34,300 bases of DNA, taken from positions 62,423 through 96,722 of the forward strand of contig NZ_LWLB01000009.1 of NCBI RefSeq assembly GCF_001905145.1. Reading direction: 5' to 3'. The notes under the pieces were generated by a model. That model was given only the letters and a program-made list of their open reading frames with translations. It was not told the DNA's origin and did not search any database. The translations under genes and the position numbers were made by a program. The stretch's first letter is position 1; every line of letters starts with the position of its first letter. This document shows, piece after piece, positions 15,613 to 25,834 of the stretch. This stretch comes from Nocardiopsis sp. TSRI0078 (GTDB lineage: Bacteria > Actinomycetota > Actinomycetes > Streptosporangiales > Streptosporangiaceae).

Positions 15613-15690
15613 CGTTCGTGAGACGGTCAGCCGCACCGGCTGATCCGGTCCTGCCTGAACCCCGCAGCTGGTTCGGCGACCGCTTGTCGC
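15613..15690 (+). ncRNA. candidate c-di-AMP (ydaO-type) riboswitch before the NlpC/P60 gene
   Basis: The 263-nt leader contains GAGACGGTCAGCC, CCGGCTGATCCGG, CCTGCCTGAACCCCGCAGCT and GGTTCGGCGACCG in order. These resemble conserved ydaO blocks, especially the 3' piece usually seen as CCGAACCC..CAGCTaa..CGG.GGCGA. In streptomycetes such riboswitches precede genes for cell-wall hydrolases (established knowledge), as here. The match is by eye, and the AA after CAGCT is GG here, which lowers confidence. A covariance-model search with Rfam RF00379 would settle it. Confidence 0.45.
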
Positions 15691-15823
15691 GCCCTTTTCC
15701 ACCACCCTCGCGTGCGGCGTCCGCGCCCCGTGCCGCTGGCACCCGCGCGCTTCACGGGTGACCCCTCAGTACACACTTCCCCCGGCCATGCCCCGAGGCG
15801 TGGCCTCTGACGACGAGGTCCGT

Positions 15824-16831
15824 ATGAAGAACGAGCACCGTACGAGTGCCGCAAGCCGGATGTTCACCACCGCGGCCTTCGTGGCCGTTGGCGGTCTGCT
15901 GCTGCCCACCGCCGTGGCGCACGCGGAGCCCGAACCCACCAAGGAGGAGGTCGAGGAACGGGTCGAGGAACTGCTCCAGGAGTCCAGCACGCTCGTCCAG
16001 GAGTACAACGAGGCCCAGGAGCAGTACGACGCTGCCGAGACGCAGGTCGAGGACCTCGACGAGCAGATCGGGTCCGAGGAGGAGCGCTTCGAGGAGCTGC
16101 GCACGAAGGTCGCCGAGCTGGCGAACACCAGCTACCAGTCCAACGACCCCGAATCAGTGGCCACGGCGCTGTTCGTCGACGACCCGTCCGAGATCTTCGA
16201 GCAGTCCGCCGACCTGTCCTACCTCTCGGAGTCGCGCCGAAGAGAGCTGGAGGCCTTCGCCGAGAGCGACGCGCGCCTGATCGCCCTCAAAGACGAGGCG
16301 GACAAGGCCTACGACGAGGCGGCCGAGCAGCTGGAGGAACTCGAGGAACGCAAGGAGGAGGTGGAGACCACCCTCGCCGAGCAGGAGGAGCTCCTCGCGA
16401 CCTTCGACGGGGAGAACCCCACAGCAGCGGGGGAGTCCGCGACGGGCGCGGCGCCCACCTACACCGGATCAGCCTCGGGCAACGCGCGTGCGGCGATCGA
16501 CTTCGCCTACAGCAAGATCGGCACGCCCTACCAGTGGGGAGGGACCGGGCCCAACGGCTATGACTGCTCGGGCCTCACACAGGCGTCCTGGGCCGCCGCA
16601 GGAGTGGGCATCCCCCGAACCACCTACACCCAGTACGACATGCCCAACGCCGTGGCCTGGGAGGACATCCAACCCGGCGACATCCTCTTCTTCTTCCCCG
16701 ACCTCGGGCACAACGGCCTCTACGTCGGGAACGGAATGATGGTGCACGCCCCCAGCAGCGGCAAGACCATCTCCGAGGTGCGGCTCGCCGACTACTGGGC
16801 CCAGCACTTCGTCGGAGCCCGACGCCCCTGA
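15824..16831 (+). CDS. secreted NlpC/P60 peptidoglycan endopeptidase with coiled coil
   Basis: A 335-residue RipA/PcsB-like wall hydrolase that cleaves peptide stems in peptidoglycan. A signal peptide ends around residue 34 (PTAVAHA before EPEPTK). Residues about 38-205 form a charged coiled coil (repeated EEV, EEL, LEELEERKEEVE), and the C-terminal 120 residues are an NlpC/P60 domain. Catalytic residues are Cys in GYDCSGLTQASW (near 248), His in DLGHNGLYVG (near 295) and a polar third residue at MVHAPSSG. ATG 15824 has GAGG 5 nt upstream; earlier in-frame ATGs would spoil the signal peptide. A candidate c-di-AMP riboswitch precedes it. It sits inside the copper island without an operator of its own. 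Confidence 0.9.
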   Translation: MKNEHRTSAASRMFTTAAFVAVGGLLLPTAVAHAEPEPTKEEVEERVEELLQESSTLVQEYNEAQEQYDAAETQVEDLDEQIGSEEERFEELRTKVAELANTSYQSNDPESVATALFVDDPSEIFEQSADLSYLSESRRRELEAFAESDARLIALKDEADKAYDEAAEQLEELEERKEEVETTLAEQEELLATFDGENPTAAGESATGAAPTYTGSASGNARAAIDFAYSKIGTPYQWGGTGPNGYDCSGLTQASWAAAGVGIPRTTYTQYDMPNAVAWEDIQPGDILFFFPDLGHNGLYVGNGMMVHAPSSGKTISEVRLADYWAQHFVGARRP

Positions 16832-16852
16832 CCGCCGCCGGAGCCCGTGCTC

Positions 16853-16887
16853 GGGGACGGTTTCGGTGAGGTACACGAGCCGTCCCC
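16853..16887 (+). terminator. hairpin after the NlpC/P60 gene
   Basis: GGGGACGG (16853-16860) and CCGTCCCC (16880-16887) pair perfectly over a 19-nt loop, 22 nt after the stop. The rest of the 303-bp spacer up to 17134 shows no gene and no copper-type operator; it probably holds the promoter for the DUF305 gene. Confidence 0.5.
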
Positions 16888-17134
16888 CTGACGACCCCAC
16901 CCGTGGTACGGACGATCGGTGGCGTGCTCGGTCCCCGTATCCGTTCCGCGTGTCGTCTCGGGCATCAGTGCTTTCGGTCGCGTCCTCGCCGATGCTGTGT
17001 ATCCAGACGCGTTCGCGCACGTCAGACCAGTTCGCAGGACCCCACGGTGCCTGTGCCCAACGCGCTCGCACAGAACGTGGCGCCTGTTCGAAGCGCCACG
17101 AAGCGAAGCAACACGACAGAGAGATTGACCGACC

Positions 17135-17785
17135 ATGACCGTACTCAAGCGTGTGTTCATGCCCGCCGCGACCGTCTTCGCCACCATCGCGCTCCTGACC
17201 GCCTGCGGTGGAACGGAGGAGGAACCAGCTGCTCCGGCCTCGGAGCCCTCCGCAGAGGAGAGCGCGGAGTTCAACGAGGCGGACGTCACCTTCGCCCGGA
17301 TGATGATCCCCCACCACGAACAGGCCGTCACCATGGCGGAGCTGGCCCAGGGACGGGCCGGGGAGGAGGTGCGGGCGCTGGCCGAGGAGATCCAGGCAGC
17401 GCAGGGGCCGGAGATCGACCAGCTCAACGCCCTCCTCGAGTCGTGGGCTCAGGAGCCCGCGCAGGACATGGAGGGCATGGACCACGACGGTATGACCGGC
17501 ATGATGTCCGAGGAGCAGATGGCGGAACTGGAGGCGGCCGAGGGCGAGGAGTTCGACACCATGTTCCTCCAGATGATGATCGAGCACCACGAGGGCGCCG
17601 TCGAGACGGCCCAGACCGAACTCGACGAGGGCACCAACCCCGAGGTGCGTGAGCTGGCTCAGCAGGTCATCGACGCCCAGCGCGCCGAGATCGAGCAGAT
17701 GAACGAGATGCTCGGGGCTGAGGGCCAGGACAGTGGAGACGACGACGGGGTGTCCCCCTCGGAGGAGGACCATGGCGGGCGCTGA
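17135..17785 (+). CDS. DUF305 lipoprotein (ferritin-like His/Met protein)
   Basis: A 216-residue exported lipoprotein: basic N-terminus, hydrophobic stretch and lipobox LTAC with the lipid-attached Cys at residue 24. The mature part has two DUF305 repeats marked by FARMMIPHHEQAVTMAELAQ and FLQMMIEHHEGAVETAQTEL, joined by a His/Met linker (DMEGMDHDGMTGMM). DUF305 proteins adopt a four-helix ferritin-like fold and are commonly found beside copper genes; the Met/His clusters are plausible copper ligands (inference). The ATG has only a weak AGAGAG upstream. The next gene begins 58 bp later and is probably in the same operon. Confidence 0.9.
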   Translation: MTVLKRVFMPAATVFATIALLTACGGTEEEPAAPASEPSAEESAEFNEADVTFARMMIPHHEQAVTMAELAQGRAGEEVRALAEEIQAAQGPEIDQLNALLESWAQEPAQDMEGMDHDGMTGMMSEEQMAELEAAEGEEFDTMFLQMMIEHHEGAVETAQTELDEGTNPEVRELAQQVIDAQRAEIEQMNEMLGAEGQDSGDDDGVSPSEEDHGGR

Positions 17786-17843
17786 CCGGCACCTGCTCCA
17801 TGGTGGACGACGTCGGCTGAGAGCCGGGTACGGAGTGGTGAAC

Positions 17844-18731
17844 ATGAAACAGACGACACGGCTGTCGACGGCCGTGGGCGTGGTGGCGGTCTTGGTCGCC
17901 GTGTCGGCCGGGTGCGCTTCAGACGAGTCCGGGGGAGGCGGACGGGACCGGGATGCGGAGTCCGCCGTGGTGGGCATCGACCTGCCGACGGAGGTGTCGC
18001 ACGTGCACGGAGTCGGGGTTGATCTCGAGGCCGGTGACATCCTGGTCGCCTCCCACGAGGGCCTCTACGTCCTACCTGTTCCAGAGGGGTCTGGAGACGA
18101 GCCCGTCGTGCCGGAACGGGTCGGTCCCGGCATCGACCTGATGGGCTTCTCGGTCGCCGAACCGGGGCGCTACGTGGCGAGCGGTCACCCCCACGAGGGT
18201 GTCGACATGCCGAATCCGGTGGGTCTGATCGAGTCCCGTGACGGCGGGGCGACCTGGCAGACCCTGTCCAGAGCGGGGGAGTCGGACTTCCACGCCCTGG
18301 CCGCGACATCCGAGCGCGTGGTCGGTTTCGACGGGGGACTCCGTGCGACCGAGGATGGAGACACCTGGGAGGCGCTCGACGACGGCATTGAACCGTTCTC
18401 CCTGGCGATGGCCGATGGCGGTCGGACCGTCGTGGCGACCACGCAGGGCGGGCTGACGCGCTCGACCGACGGCGGGGCGGCATTCGCTCCCGTCGAGGGG
18501 GCGCCGCCTCTGGCGTTGGTCGACTGGGTCCCGGACACGGAGGTCGTCTTCGGCGTCGCGCTGGACGGGGGAGTTCACCGCAGTGAGGACTCCGGTGAGA
18601 CCTGGGAGGCGACCGGTCAGGTCGCAGGGGAGGTGCAGGCGCTCCACGCCGACGCCGAACAGCTCGTCGTGGTCGCCGACCACCGGGTGAGCAGGTCCAC
18701 CGACGCCGGGGCCACCTTCCGCTCCTGGTGA
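17844..18731 (+). CDS. exported beta-propeller lipoprotein, F510_1955-type sialidase-like
   Basis: A 295-residue lipoprotein: lipobox SAGC with Cys 24, a Gly/Asp-rich linker, then sialidase-type beta-propeller blades. Asp-box-like motifs SRDGGATWQTL, TEDGDTWEAL, STDGGAAFAPV, SEDSGETWEAT and STDAGATFRSW repeat every 40 to 50 residues. Early His residues (EVSHVHGVGVD, SGHPHEGVDMPNP) are conserved in this group and could bind metal. The family name is glycosylhydrolase by homology, but partner DUF305 genes point to a metal-related role (inference). ATG 17844 has GGAG 8 nt upstream. The gene follows the DUF305 lipoprotein. Confidence 0.82.
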   Translation: MKQTTRLSTAVGVVAVLVAVSAGCASDESGGGGRDRDAESAVVGIDLPTEVSHVHGVGVDLEAGDILVASHEGLYVLPVPEGSGDEPVVPERVGPGIDLMGFSVAEPGRYVASGHPHEGVDMPNPVGLIESRDGGATWQTLSRAGESDFHALAATSERVVGFDGGLRATEDGDTWEALDDGIEPFSLAMADGGRTVVATTQGGLTRSTDGGAAFAPVEGAPPLALVDWVPDTEVVFGVALDGGVHRSEDSGETWEATGQVAGEVQALHADAEQLVVVADHRVSRSTDAGATFRSW

Positions 18732-18787
18732 GAGCTGGTCCTGGAAACGGCTGGGGCCCGTCGCCATCACTCCCTCGTTCTCGATGA

Positions 18788-18833
18788 ATACCCCCGGAGG
18801 TAGGTGTTCGCCATGGCTGTACCTCTGGGGGTG
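18788..18833. promoter_or_regulatory. pair of CsoR-like sites without an obvious target gene
   Basis: TACCCCC (18789-18795) with GGAGGTA (18796-18802) forms a palindrome with one mismatch; about 31 bp downstream TACCTCTGGGGGTG (18820-18833) is a second, weaker site. They lie between the beta-propeller gene and the end of the convergent csoR gene. Rightward only a 14-codon ORF follows (ATG 18813). Leftward TATTCA (18790-18785) could be the -10 of an antisense transcript. Confidence 0.5.
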
Positions 18834-18937
18834 GACGAGGGGCGGCTGTTCGCGTGAGCTGACGGTTTCCTGGGCAGGGCCCCGGACCTACTGGCGGGAC
18901 GTCCCCCCCAGCGGCGTGGCGCGGTCCCTTCAACGGG

Positions 18938-19219
18938 TCAGGAGCGGACCAGGCGGGCGATGGCGGCGGAGGCCTCGTCGATCTTCTCCCTGGCCTCGGG
19001 GCCTCCGCGGGCGGCGGCGTCGGCCACACAGCAGTGCATGTGCTCGTCCAGGAGTTCCAGGGCGAACGCCTGAAGCGCCCGGGTGGCGGCGGAGACCTGG
19101 GTCAGCACGTCGATGCAGTACTGGTCGTCCTCGACCATGCGGGAGATGCCCCGGACCTGCCCCTCGATCCGGTTGAGCCTCTGACGGTTGCGGGTCTTCC
19201 TGCCCTTGTCGGCGGCCAT
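18938..19219 (-). CDS. csoR: copper-sensing transcriptional repressor CsoR
   Basis: A 93-residue CsoR/RcnR-family protein, all-helical with no classic HTH. The Cu(I) site is complete: C35 (after Y34 in DDQYCIDVLTQ), H60 and C64 (LLDEHMHCCVAD), with the conserved RLNRIEGQVRGISRMVE helix at the N-terminus. In the family, Cu(I) binding releases the tetramer from GC-rich palindromes such as the TACCCC/GGGGTA sites seen here. ATG 19219 has GAGGAGG about 4 nt upstream. No such operator lies directly in front of csoR, so it may be expressed constitutively or by read-through past the copA terminator. Confidence 0.95.
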   Translation of the reverse strand: MAADKGRKTRNRQRLNRIEGQVRGISRMVEDDQYCIDVLTQVSAATRALQAFALELLDEHMHCCVADAAARGGPEAREKIDEASAAIARLVRS

Positions 19220-19299
19220 GCGCGCCTCCTCGTCTCGTTGCGTCGTGGCGTGTGGGGCCCTCGGGCTGGCCGGTCACCTGGTGCGGACGGGTGGAACGA

Positions 19300-19326
19300 T
19301 GCCCCGGACTGTCGCGGTCCGGGGCA
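19300..19326 (-). terminator. hairpin between copA and csoR
   Basis: A perfect 10-bp stem TGCCCCGGAC (19300-19309) / GTCCGGGGCA (19317-19326) with a 7-nt loop, 18 nt beyond the copA stop. It would separate copA from csoR, at least partly. Confidence 0.65.
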
Positions 19327-19343
19327 CCGGCGGGCGCGGCGCC

Positions 19344-21689
<2,346 letters not shown>

Positions 21690-21733
21690 CTTCGCTCCTG
21701 TGGATGTCCGGGGGTACGGCTGTGGTCGTCGGG

Positions 21734-22717
21734 TCAGTGGGAGTGGCCGGACTCGGCGCCGTCGTCCTCGTCGTGGGCGCCGTCCTGGTCCTCGACTGGA
21801 GCGTCGGAACCGTCGACCGCGCTGCCGGCGGTCACGGTGAACTCCGCGGTGCGCACCTCGCCGTCGTGCTTGAAGTCGAGGAAGAGCCGGTAGTCGCCCG
21901 TGGAGGGCACCTCGGCCTGGAACGTGATGTCGGGGCCGGGCCCGGTCGCGCCGTCGCCGGGTTCGCCCTCGGGGTGGACGTGCAGATAGGCGAGGTCACC
22001 GTCGCGCAGGGCGACGAGGTGGCCGTAGGCGCCGAGGTAGGGCTCCAGGTCGGTGACCTCCTTGCCGTCCTTGCTGACGGTGAGCGTGAGTTCGTTGGTC
22101 CGGCCGGGCACGAGCTGGCCGTCGAGGGTGACGGTGTAGCCGTCCACCTCCGCGGTCGGCGCGGGCTCCGGCAGCGGCTGGGGCTCGTGGTCGCCGGGGA
22201 TCGAGAGGTCCGCGCCGAGGGTGAGTCCCTCCCCGTGCTCCTGCGGGACGAAGTCGGCGAACATCCGGTAGGGCCCGGGGGTATCCAGTTCCAGAGGGAT
22301 GCTCCAGGTGCCGTCGTTGGCCATCTCCGGGTGCACGTGCTGGAAGCCGGTCATGTCGCGGCCGACCACGATCAGGTGCATGCGCTTGTCGTGCGACTCA
22401 GTGAAGGCGGTCACGGGCTCCGCGTCGGGCCCGAGGACGCGGAACGACAGGGATTCCTCCTGGCCCGCCTTGTCGGGGACCTCGACGGGATCGAGTGTGT
22501 AGCCGTCCTGGGAGATCTGGAGGCCGGAGGGGACGTGCGCTGTGGTCGTGGGGGTCCTCTGCCCGTCCGACGCGTCGTGTTCGGTGCGGCCGCTGTCCTC
22601 GGTCGCGGTCGCGGTGGCGGGAAGCAGGGGGCCGACCAGGGCGCCCGCTCCCATGGCACCGCCGAAGGCCACCGCGAGGCCCAGACCATAGAGCCCAAGC
22701 TTGGCTGGAACGTTCAT
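21734..22717 (-). CDS. exported protein with two HxHP-containing domains, probably copper-related
   Basis: About 327 residues. An N-terminal hydrophobic segment ([23 protein letters not shown]) serves as signal or anchor. The mature part contains the same module twice: [20 protein letters not shown] followed by [12 protein letters not shown], and [20 protein letters not shown] followed by [13 protein letters not shown]. Each has an early His, an HVHP motif and a closing beta strand; the C-terminus is Asp/His-rich. The paired histidines are likely metal ligands (inference); the family is not one I can name. ATG 22717 has GAAGGA 6 nt upstream; ATG 22723 has none at usable distance. It is the first gene of the copA operon and lies under a copper-regulated promoter. 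Confidence 0.8.
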   Translation of the reverse strand: MNVPAKLGLYGLGLAVAFGGAMGAGALVGPLLPATATATEDSGRTEHDASDGQRTPTTTAHVPSGLQISQDGYTLDPVEVPDKAGQEESLSFRVLGPDAEPVTAFTESHDKRMHLIVVGRDMTGFQHVHPEMANDGTWSIPLELDTPGPYRMFADFVPQEHGEGLTLGADLSIPGDHEPQPLPEPAPTAEVDGYTVTLDGQLVPGRTNELTLTVSKDGKEVTDLEPYLGAYGHLVALRDGDLAYLHVHPEGEPGDGATGPGPDITFQAEVPSTGDYRLFLDFKHDGEVRTAEFTVTAGSAVDGSDAPVEDQDGAHDEDDGAESGHSH

Positions 22718-22820
22718 CGTCATTCCTTCGTCTCGTGGCCGGTCTCTCCGACGGCCGTGCGGGCCCTCGGCCCTCTTCGTGTACCGGGACCGCCCTGGGG
22801 GCGGTTCCGCCCGTTGGCTA

Positions 22821-22849
22821 AAGATACGATACCCCCGTAGGGTATCCAA
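22821..22849 (-). promoter_or_regulatory. copper-regulated promoter of the copA operon
   Basis: On the - strand: -35 TTGGAT (22849-22844), a 17-nt spacer (22843-22827), -10 TATCTT (22826-22821). The spacer overlaps the palindrome GATACCC..GGGTATC (22828-22846). A repressor here would block RNA polymerase directly. The transcript would have a leader of about 100 nt. Confidence 0.8.
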
Positions 22850-22933
22850 ACACCTTCGGTGTCGCAGGCTCGGTCAGGGACCGGGGTTCGGGACTTCGGC
22901 CCCTGGCCTTCCTTGTGCCTTTCCGTCCACGGT

Positions 22934-22953
22934 GCCGAGCCTGGAGCCTCGGC
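22934..22953 (-). terminator. weak hairpin after copB
   Basis: GCCGAG (22934-22939) and CTCGGC (22948-22953) pair over 8 nt, about 45 nt beyond the copB stop on the - strand. It is the best candidate for ending that transcript before the next promoter, but the stem is short. Confidence 0.35.
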
Positions 22954-22995
22954 CTGCTCGACCTCGCGGAGTGGAGGGTGCTCGGCGGACACGCC

Positions 22996-25158
22996 CTAGC
23001 GCAGCACCGCCTCCGTGCTGGCCTGCGGGCTCAGGTCGAGCCGTCGCAGGAGCTGGGCGTTCAGGGCCACGACCACGGTGGACAGTGACATCAGCACCGC
23101 GCCCACGGCCATCGGCATGACGAAGCCGACCGGGGCGAGCACACCCGCCGCCAGCGGCACCGAGACCAGGTTGTACCCGGCCGCCCACCACAGGTTCTGC
23201 TGCATCTTGCGGTAGCTGGCCCGGGACAGCTCGATCACCGACAGCGCCGAGCGGGGGTCGTCACTGGCCAGGATCACCCCGGCGGAGGCGATGGCCACGT
23301 CGGTGCCCGCGCCGATGGCCAGGCCCACGTCGGCCCGTGCCAGTGCGGGCGCGTCGTTGACGCCGTCGCCGACCATGACGACCCGGCGGCCCCGTGCCTG
23401 GAGTTCGGCGACCTTGGACCCCTTGTCCTCGGGGCGCACCCCGGCGAAGACCTGGTCGATGCCCAGGTCGGCCGCCACCGAGCGGGCCACCGCTTCGGCG
23501 TCGCCGGTGATCATCACGACCCTCAACCCGAGGGCGTGCAGGGCGTCCACCGCCTGGCGCGACTCCTCGCGGACCTCGTCGGCCAGCGCGAGCGCGCCGA
23601 TGACCTCGCCGTCGGCCAGCACGTGCAGGATGATCGCGCCCTCGGCCTTCCATGCCTCGGCGACCGGGAGTTCCTGTGCCCGGTGGGTCCGGAGCATCCC
23701 GGGGCCGCCGACGCTGATCCGCGATCCGTCGACCGTTCCGGCCACGCCCACCGCGGTGGAGGCCCTGAAGTCCGTGGCCCGGGGCGCGTCCACGCCGCGA
23801 CGCTTCGCGGCGGCCACGATGGCGCGGGCCAGCGGGTGCTCGCTGTCGGCCTCCACAGCGGCGGCCAGGGCCAGGACCTCGTCCTCGCCGCGTCCGACGA
23901 CGGGGGCCACGTGGGTCACCGTGGGCTCGCCCTTGGTCAGGGTGCCGGTCTTGTCGAAGAGGACGGTGTCCGCGGTGCGCATGCTCTCCAGAGCCATGCG
24001 GTCCTTGACCAGGATCCCGCCCCGGGCGGCGCGCTCGGTGGCGATGGAGACGACCAGCGGGATCGCGAGCCCGAGGGCGTGGGGGCAGGCGATGACCAGG
24101 ACGGTGATGGTCCGGATCAGGGCGTCGTCGGGCATGCCGAGCAGTGACCACGCGGCCAGTGTGACGCCGCCGGAGACCAGGGCGAACCAGAACAGCCAGG
24201 CGGCGGCACGGTCGGCCAGGCGCTGGGCGCGGGAGGAGGAGTTCTGGGCGTCGGTGACCAGTCGCTGGATACCCGCCAGGGCGGTGTCCTCGCCCACGGC
24301 CGTGATCCGTACCCGCAGCGCGGTGTCGGTGGCGACGGTTCCGGCCACGACCTGGTCGCCGGGGCCGCGGCCGACCGGGCGGGACTCGCCGGTGATCATC
24401 GACTCGTCCACGTCGGCGATGCCCTCGGTGACCCGGCCGTCGGCGGGGACGCGTCCGCCGGGCCGGACGACGACCACGTCGCCGACCACCAGGTCGGAGG
24501 GCGCGACGGTGACCACCTCGTCGCCGACGACCTTCTCGGCCTCGTCGGGCAGCAGGGCGGCCAGCGACTCCAGGGCCGAGGAGGTCTGGGCCAGCGAGCG
24601 CATCTCGATCCAGTGGCCCAGGAGCATGATCACGATCAGCAGCGCCAGCTCCCACCAGAAGTCCAGTTCGTGGGAGACTAGGCCCAGGTGCGCGCTCCAG
24701 GAGGCGAAGAAGGCCACGGTGACCGCCAGTGCGATCAGCAGCATCATGCCGGGCTTGAGCGAGAGGACCTCGCTGACGGCCCCTGCCAGGAAGGGCCAGC
24801 CTCCCCAGAGGTACATCACGGTGCCCAGTACCGGGGAGACCCAGGCCATGCCCGGGACCTCGGGCACGGTGTAGCCGACGATGCCCGCGAACATCCCGCT
24901 CAACCCGACCGTGGGCACCGCCAGGGCCAGCATGATCCAGAACAGCCGACGGAACTGGCCCACGTGGTCACCGTGGCCACCATGACCGCCGTGGTGTCCG
25001 TGGCCTCCGTGGGCGGTGTGCTCCGCGTGGTCGCCGTGGCGGTTCGTGTGGTGTTCGTGCCCTGCGGTGGTGGGATCCATGAAGGCTCCGTCGCCGTGGT
25101 GCGCGCCGTGGTGTTCGTGGCCCGAGTGTCCGCTGTGGGGGGATGGCGTTGTGTTCAT
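22996..25158 (-). CDS. copB: CopB-like heavy-metal P-type ATPase with His-rich N-terminus
   Basis: A 720-residue P1B ATPase. Instead of an HMA domain, the first 70 residues are extremely His-rich (HSGHSGHEHHGAHHGDG, GGHGHHGGHGGHGDHVG). Six membrane helices and core motifs follow: MITGESRPVG, the membrane motif CPH in IACPHALGLAIPLVV (near residue 358), DKTGTLTKGE (near 402), DSEHPLARAI, and GDGVNDAPALARAD. CPH marks the P1B-3 group (CopB), which transports Cu(II) or Ag(I). ATG 25158 starts 6 nt after the -10 hexamer TATGTT, with no room for a Shine-Dalgarno, so the mRNA should be leaderless. It is separated from the copA operon by its own operator-promoter. Confidence 0.94.
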   Translation of the reverse strand: MNTTPSPHSGHSGHEHHGAHHGDGAFMDPTTAGHEHHTNRHGDHAEHTAHGGHGHHGGHGGHGDHVGQFRRLFWIMLALAVPTVGLSGMFAGIVGYTVPEVPGMAWVSPVLGTVMYLWGGWPFLAGAVSEVLSLKPGMMLLIALAVTVAFFASWSAHLGLVSHELDFWWELALLIVIMLLGHWIEMRSLAQTSSALESLAALLPDEAEKVVGDEVVTVAPSDLVVGDVVVVRPGGRVPADGRVTEGIADVDESMITGESRPVGRGPGDQVVAGTVATDTALRVRITAVGEDTALAGIQRLVTDAQNSSSRAQRLADRAAAWLFWFALVSGGVTLAAWSLLGMPDDALIRTITVLVIACPHALGLAIPLVVSIATERAARGGILVKDRMALESMRTADTVLFDKTGTLTKGEPTVTHVAPVVGRGEDEVLALAAAVEADSEHPLARAIVAAAKRRGVDAPRATDFRASTAVGVAGTVDGSRISVGGPGMLRTHRAQELPVAEAWKAEGAIILHVLADGEVIGALALADEVREESRQAVDALHALGLRVVMITGDAEAVARSVAADLGIDQVFAGVRPEDKGSKVAELQARGRRVVMVGDGVNDAPALARADVGLAIGAGTDVAIASAGVILASDDPRSALSVIELSRASYRKMQQNLWWAAGYNLVSVPLAAGVLAPVGFVMPMAVGAVLMSLSTVVVALNAQLLRRLDLSPQASTEAVLR

Positions 25159-25164
25159 GCGGAG

Positions 25165-25193
25165 AACATATACCCCCTGGGGGTATATGGCAA
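25165..25193 (-). promoter_or_regulatory. copper-regulated promoter of copB with near-perfect palindrome
   Basis: On the - strand: -35 TTGCCA (25193-25188), a 17-nt spacer, -10 TATGTT (25170-25165). The spacer coincides with the best operator in the window: CATATACCCCC (25167-25177) and its exact reverse complement GGGGGTATATG (25179-25189) around one T. The copB ATG begins 6 nt after the -10. Confidence 0.85.
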
Positions 25194-25483
25194 GGTCTTT
25201 TCTGCTGGGAAGGCCGCCTTCCGCCCCTGGGGGGTGGCCGCGGTGGGAGCCCGGCAGTGCTCCACAGCGAAGGAGGTGCGGGAACCGCGCCTCACGCCTG
25301 CGCAGCCGGTTCCGCCGGGCGGGTTGCCCGACAGTGGTTCTCTGGCCAGCGTGTTTCCCCCGTCCAGGACACGCCCTGCCCTAGCTTGGTCACGGTGCGG
25401 GCGCGACACCGCACTCACCGGAGTTTGCTGTTCGCTGGAGCCGGGTAGCCGCCGGTGGTGACCGACCGGAACAGGAGTGGCAG
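25194..25483. other. spacer between the copper island and the nuo operon
   Basis: About 290 bp without a convincing gene. It holds a GGAAGG/CCTTCC hairpin near 25210 and must hold the nuo operon promoter, though no clear -35/-10 pair is visible. The AGGAG ribosome site of nuoA lies at about 25471. No second TACCCC palindrome faces the nuo genes. Confidence 0.4.
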
Positions 25484-25834
25484 ATGGAGGCTTTCGGCCC
25501 GGCCCTCGCCCTCACCGGAGTCGCGATCGCTCTGGTCCTGGGTCTCTACGCGCTCTCCTTCGCGGTGCGCCTGCGGCGTGCGCCGGTGACCGTGGAACCG
25601 TTCCTGTCGGGTGCGGCCGTGACCGAGCACGCGGTCTCGCGGTACCACGTGCGCTGGTACGCGGTGACGCTGCTCTTCCTGGCCTTCGACATGGAGATGG
25701 TCTTCATGTACCCCTGGGTGCTCGTCGTGGCGGACAAGGGCGTGCCCGCCGTCGTCGAGATGTTCGCCTTCCTCGCCGTCCTGGTCGCCGCGGTCGTCTA
25801 CGCGTGGCGCGAGGGGGCGTTCCGGTGGACCTGA
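25484..25834 (+). CDS. nuoA: NADH-quinone oxidoreductase subunit A-like (NuoA)
   Basis: A 116-residue NuoA protein with three membrane helices (LALTGVAIALVLGLYALSFA; WYAVTLLFLAFDMEMVFMYP; VVEMFAFLAVLVAAVVYAWR). The family signature FDMEMVFMYPW, with the acidic residues of the loop near the quinone chamber, is present, as is VEPFLSG in the first loop, where canonical NuoA has a Cys-containing YECG-type sequence; that Cys is missing. NuoA contacts NuoH and the B/D subunits in complex I. ATG 25484 has AGGAG about 8 nt upstream. It is the first gene of the operon, and its stop overlaps the next gene by 10 nt. Confidence 0.93.
   Translation: MEAFGPALALTGVAIALVLGLYALSFAVRLRRAPVTVEPFLSGAAVTEHAVSRYHVRWYAVTLLFLAFDMEMVFMYPWVLVVADKGVPAVVEMFAFLAVLVAAVVYAWREGAFRWT

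Noticed and set aside
18813..18857. 14-codon ORF after the orphan copper-type sites (ATG 18813)
   Set aside because: Too short to support, no Shine-Dalgarno, and its sequence overlaps the second operator-like site.
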